Below, piece by piece: positions 36,349-39,712 of a stretch of 39,712 bases of DNA. The position numbers and the translations under genes were made by a program. Below the pieces are notes generated by a model. That model saw only the letters and a list, made by a program, of their open reading frames with translations, was not told the origin of the DNA and did no database searches. Origin of the DNA: a virus; the IMG/VR virus record IMGVR_UViG_3300023174_000333, positions 1-39,712 of that record; one strand, 5' to 3'. How positions within the stretch are numbered: position 1 is the stretch's first letter; each line of letters begins with the position of its first letter.

Positions 36349-39300
36349 TGAGTATGCTTGATTATTTAGGTAACTTGCAGAATAAACTTAAAGGTAAACA
36401 GGTTGCTAGCGGTCCATACAACTCAGATGGACGTATTAATTTTGGTACGGCAATTGACGTTGCTTCCAGTCTGCCTAAAAACCCACAGTCATTTAATGAC
36501 CGTGCAGAAGAAGCACGTTTAGCGTTTCTTAAATTTACTGGTGAGAACCTAGGAACTACTTCTGGAATTAAGAAGAGTCTTCCACTCGCTGTTATTCCAG
36601 GTATTAATGCTATTGGCGCTCCCTTACTTGCAATCAATACAGCAACATATGGGCTTGCAGAACTTGACAAGAAAACCGATGGCAAAATGTCTAAGGTTAT
36701 GATGGCTGGAACTAAGGGCCTACGCTCTAACTATGCTTTTGTACAGGATGTTGCACGTCACAATGCTGGACTAGGTATGCTTGCTGGTCTTAATATGATT
36801 GCTGGCGGTGTTATTGGTGGAGTTGCTGGTTTTGCTGCTGGATTCTTTGGCGGTGCAGGCGTTGGCGCTATTCCTGGTGCTGTTGCTGGTTTTGGTATTG
36901 GTGCTCAACTTGCTGGTAAAGCAGGAAGAGACATTGCTGAAAGAGGAACTCTTGGAAAGTCTTTGCAGAAATCTGCAATTCTTTCAGAGTCTGAACAAGG
37001 ACAAAAACTTTATAACTTTGGCACAGATGTAACACGTCTTGCTGGTGAAGTTGTTGGATTAATTCCAGGCGAAGCAGCAGAAAACAATGTTCTCAAGGAT
37101 ACCAATCGTGGTATTGGTGCTGCAGTTGCAGGTATCTTTAACTTTGGCTTTGAAGTAACGGCTGCTGCTGATATTAAAGCAACTAAACTTGCTGGTATTA
37201 CGGCACGTGGCGCACTTACTGGTGCAGTTGCTCCAGGAAAATACGGTTTAACTTCTAGCCTACTTGCTCGCACAAAAACAGCAGACCTTCTTCGCGGAGA
37301 CCGCATTGAAGGAACTGTAGATTTAATTAAAAAGACTGTAGATGGAGAAAAAACTCCTTTAACAGCAATTATGGAATTCAATCAGAAGAATGATGTCCCA
37401 ACCGTTTTACAGCGTCCAGAATACAAGGATAATCCTGCAGGAGTTATTGCAGCCAACTTAGTTTCTGGTAAGTCTTTTGAACAACAGGGACTTATTATGC
37501 GTGTTGGACTCGGCGATGTTACTGCAATCAAGGAACTTGAGACAAAGCATCCAGCAACATTTGCAGAACTACTGCGTCAAGAAGGTATCTTCGATACACT
37601 TGAAGCACGTAACCCGTTTGCATCTACTAAACTTCCTCAGCACGATATGCTTAAAGGCCGCATTCTTGAAGCAGAAGATGTTATTAAGGCTGAAATTATT
37701 GACCTTCGTGGACAATACTCTTGGTTAAACAAGGCTCTTAAACTTGATAGCGCTCTACAGGATAGAGGCGTATCAAAATTTACTTGGGTTGAAAAATATC
37801 GTAACGATATGGCTATGCAGCGCTCTGCCAATAAACTCGAAGGCGGAATCGACGACGTAACAGTCCGTGAGACCAAAGTTGGCGAAGCAATTCAAAAGGT
37901 TTACCAACGAAATGGTTCATCTGTTGTTGTTCGTACAATTCAGCGTGGTATTGCTGGCATTGAGCGAGGCTTAGATGATGCTCCACACGCAACAGTTAAC
38001 TTTAACGACAACCTACAGGGTGTAAGCCGCGTACGTACTACAATGCGAGCCGCTATTACCAACAAGGTTCTTCCTACTTTGGAAGCACGTGAAATTTACA
38101 ATTCTTTTGTAACGGCAAAAACTGAAACAGCAAAACTTGAAGTCATTAAAAAGATTGAAGAACGAGTATTCGAGCAGGTAGCAAATAAGTATAATATACC
38201 TGCAAGTATCAAAGATATGGTTCTTAACGAATACATAACATTAACTCGCCAAAATCAAAGCAAGGCCAAGGAAGCAAACTCCCAAGGTAATGCCTTTATG
38301 ATTGAAAATGGTGAAGTAATTCAGGACCCACAACTTATCTCACAGTTGGCTAACGGCTCCTACTTGCCAGATGTAGAACTTATCGATAAAGCATTTAAGC
38401 GTTATGCTAAAAAGCGTGGAGCAGAAGCAAGCCTTCCAGTCAATGCAGCGCTAATAGGCAAGACTGTTCTAGATGAGTTCCAATCAATTTGGCGTACATT
38501 TACTTTGGCTCGTACAGGTTTTCCTATTAACATTATTCGTGACTCAACTCTTCGTACTTGGGGAGATGGAGTACTACTGTACTCATTGATGAATCTATCA
38601 AAGTCTGGCGTTGATGCAATGCTTGGCGCTCCAGCAAAGGTTTCAGAAATTCGTCAGTGGTCCAATAAGATTACAAACCGCGAAAGCAACTTAAATAAGA
38701 TTCGTAACGATATTAAACTTTACGACAACTCAATTAAAGATGCAGAACGCGGACTCAAGAGTTTTAAGTATGACCCGCTAAAGCCGCCTAAAGAAATGCC
38801 AGATGACTTGGTTCGCACACTTGCTTACTTAAAAGAGTCTAAAGAAATGGTTGCTGAACTACGCCGTCAAGAAAATGCTATTATTAAGAATATCCCTTCT
38901 AAGGTTGTCGGTCCAGACAAGATTACTATTGAAGGATATGATTTCCCAGCAGCCCTTTCGGGGCGCTTTGGTGAAATGGCTATGGCTAAACTTAGAGGCA
39001 AGGATGATATCCGTGCATTGACAGCATCTGTGCGTCAACTTGAAATGGCCGCAGTACGTCGTGACCGTAATGGTGGATATGCAGTCAAGGCTGTAGATAA
39101 TGAAGATGTGCATTTGCGTTCTTGGGATAGTGTATTAAATAATACACTTCGTAACGATGAAGTAAGCCGTAAAATTATGGAACTTCGCCTTAAAGGTATG
39201 GATGCCGCTAAGATTGAGACAGAAGTAGCGACTTGGATTCGTAGCAGCGGTTCTACAGATTTGTTTGAGCGCTTTGGCTATGATGCTAATTTTAGAACAC

Positions 39301-39712
39301 AGATGAAGTTGTCTGATGCAAAGGTTATCTATCAGAAAGCCAATGCAGCAATCAATCAATTTGCTCCAGACCTTAGACTACAAAAGATGATTATGGAAGA
39401 TAGAGTCAACATTGTTGACTTGAAGAAGATGTATCCAGATATCGAAAAGCGTCCAGATGTAATTTCTGACTTAGCGCTTGACTTAACTGGACAGAGCAAT
39501 CTTGTTCGTTCGTTTTCTGACTTAACCAAGAAAGCAGTTGCTTCACTTGCAACCTGGGCGCCTTCAAAACTATCTTACAACCCATACTACACAGCACAGT
39601 ATGAACTTAAACTACAGAGTATGATTGCTGTTGCAAGCAGTCAAGGGCGCGTACTTAAACTTTCCGACAAGGCTCAGTTTGAATCAGTTGCTCGTGATTA
39701 TGCAATGAGTCA
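36348..39712 (+). CDS. N-terminal part of giant internal virion protein (joins 1-1540)
   Basis: The frame opens at ATG 36348 (TAATG overlap) and runs off the window edge two bases into a codon. Joined with 1-1540 it encodes 1634 residues. Residues about 140-195 form a glycine-zipper hydrophobic hairpin (MLAGLNMIAGGVIGGVAGF, then GAGVGAIPGAVAGFGIG), as in proteins that insert into membranes. The rest is helical with charged coiled coils (near 780-850). In podoviruses such huge internal proteins are ejected to build the channel for DNA entry. A glycine-zipper and size fit; no lytic domain is recognised. Confidence 0.82.
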   Translation, partial: MSMLDYLGNLQNKLKGKQVASGPYNSDGRINFGTAIDVASSLPKNPQSFNDRAEEARLAFLKFTGENLGTTSGIKKSLPLAVIPGINAIGAPLLAINTATYGLAELDKKTDGKMSKVMMAGTKGLRSNYAFVQDVARHNAGLGMLAGLNMIAGGVIGGVAGFAAGFFGGAGVGAIPGAVAGFGIGAQLAGKAGRDIAERGTLGKSLQKSAILSESEQGQKLYNFGTDVTRLAGEVVGLIPGEAAENNVLKDTNRGIGAAVAGIFNFGFEVTAAADIKATKLAGITARGALTGAVAPGKYGLTSSLLARTKTADLLRGDRIEGTVDLIKKTVDGEKTPLTAIMEFNQKNDVPTVLQRPEYKDNPAGVIAANLVSGKSFEQQGLIMRVGLGDVTAIKELETKHPATFAELLRQEGIFDTLEARNPFASTKLPQHDMLKGRILEAEDVIKAEIIDLRGQYSWLNKALKLDSALQDRGVSKFTWVEKYRNDMAMQRSANKLEGGIDDVTVRETKVGEAIQKVYQRNGSSVVVRTIQRGIAGIERGLDDAPHATVNFNDNLQGVSRVRTTMRAAITNKVLPTLEAREIYNSFVTAKTETAKLEVIKKIEERVFEQVANKYNIPASIKDMVLNEYITLTRQNQSKAKEANSQGNAFMIENGEVIQDPQLISQLANGSYLPDVELIDKAFKRYAKKRGAEASLPVNAALIGKTVLDEFQSIWRTFTLARTGFPINIIRDSTLRTWGDGVLLYSLMNLSKSGVDAMLGAPAKVSEIRQWSNKITNRESNLNKIRNDIKLYDNSIKDAERGLKSFKYDPLKPPKEMPDDLVRTLAYLKESKEMVAELRRQENAIIKNIPSKVVGPDKITIEGYDFPAALSGRFGEMAMAKLRGKDDIRALTASVRQLEMAAVRRDRNGGYAVKAVDNEDVHLRSWDSVLNNTLRNDEVSRKIMELRLKGMDAAKIETEVATWIRSSGSTDLFERFGYDANFRTQMKLSDAKVIYQKANAAINQFAPDLRLQKMIMEDRVNIVDLKKMYPDIEKRPDVISDLALDLTGQSNLVRSFSDLTKKAVASLATWAPSKLSYNPYYTAQYELKLQSMIAVASSQGRVLKLSDKAQFESVARDYAMS

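Noticed and set aside
37010-37381. Leftward ORF inside the giant virion gene
   Set aside because: The + strand frame continues without stop and with regular codon use; the antisense frame has no ribosome site.
1-39712. Integrase or classic immunity repressor
   Set aside because: No tyrosine or serine recombinase motif and no clear repressor seen; temperate life cycle cannot be claimed from the stoperator-like repeats alone.

Overview
The window looks like the complete genome of a tailed, probably podovirus-like, double-stranded DNA phage of an actinobacterium, linearised at an arbitrary point. Both edges are open in the same reading frame. The gene starting at 36348 runs off the right edge two bases into a codon, and base 1 completes that codon and continues without a stop to 1540. 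Joined, this gives one 1634-residue protein and a circular (or circularly permuted) map of 39,712 bp. The actinobacterial host is inferred from a WhiB-family regulator (25741-26079), an actinobacterial/Gram-positive type LexA box (31170-31183), a Crp/GlxR-type site (31184-31199) and a probable leaderless start (18064). The moderate G+C (not computed) and many virion genes shared with aquatic phages suggest a freshwater low-GC actinobacterium; that last step is inference.

Layout. (1) Late rightward block, 31699 through the map junction to 17644. It holds a terminase with fused N-terminal helix-turn-helix, the portal, and a proteasome/HslV-like N-terminal-threonine protease that is probably the prohead protease. 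Next come the giant internal virion protein, three further internal or accessory virion proteins (one with LysM), scaffold, an N4-gp56-like capsid protein and a run of tiny lysine-rich proteins. A glycosyltransferase, head-tail adaptor, repetitive tail fibres, a duplicated glycine-rich adhesin, a large tail protein and a lysis cassette (two holin candidates and an M15-like endolysin) complete the block. No tape-measure or tail-tube gene is seen. (2) A divergent promoter hub, 17.9-18.06 kb, feeding a 54-residue membrane protein leftward and the replication block rightward. (3) Replication block, 18064-24322: Cas4-like nuclease in two overlapping ORFs, zinc-finger ssDNA-binding candidate, DnaB-like ATPase, methyltransferase, Hjc-like resolvase, primase in two overlapping ORFs, DUF1599-like protein, HNH protein, metallophosphoesterase and a sigma-like protein. 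(4) Leftward block, 31002-24328: mostly small proteins plus an amidoligase, a class II glutamine amidotransferase, WhiB, a secreted lysozyme-like protein, an FmdB-like zinc ribbon and a PD-(D/E)XK-like protein.

The least explained part is the leftward block with the 0.7 kb gap upstream of it. The block carries eleven copies of a 15-bp palindrome (GTATGATTATCATAC) and seven same-orientation copies of GTTTGTGTYGG. I noticed only one other full copy of the second motif in the rest of the genome. Two leftward promoters at 30.07-30.20 kb each have the palindrome at the same distance upstream (centre near -65). Four other copies sit 14-25 nt upstream of start codons, and one of these contains the upstream gene's stop codon. 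The gap (31003-31698) holds an operator pair flanking an extended -10, a LexA box abutting a Crp-type site, 11-bp tandem repeats, four DnaA-box-like 9-mers, an AT-rich tract and four consecutive perfect hairpins. I read this as a combined origin and control region. The gene organisation resembles the replication and stoperator arrangement of cluster A mycobacteriophages, but no integrase or recognisable immunity repressor is present.
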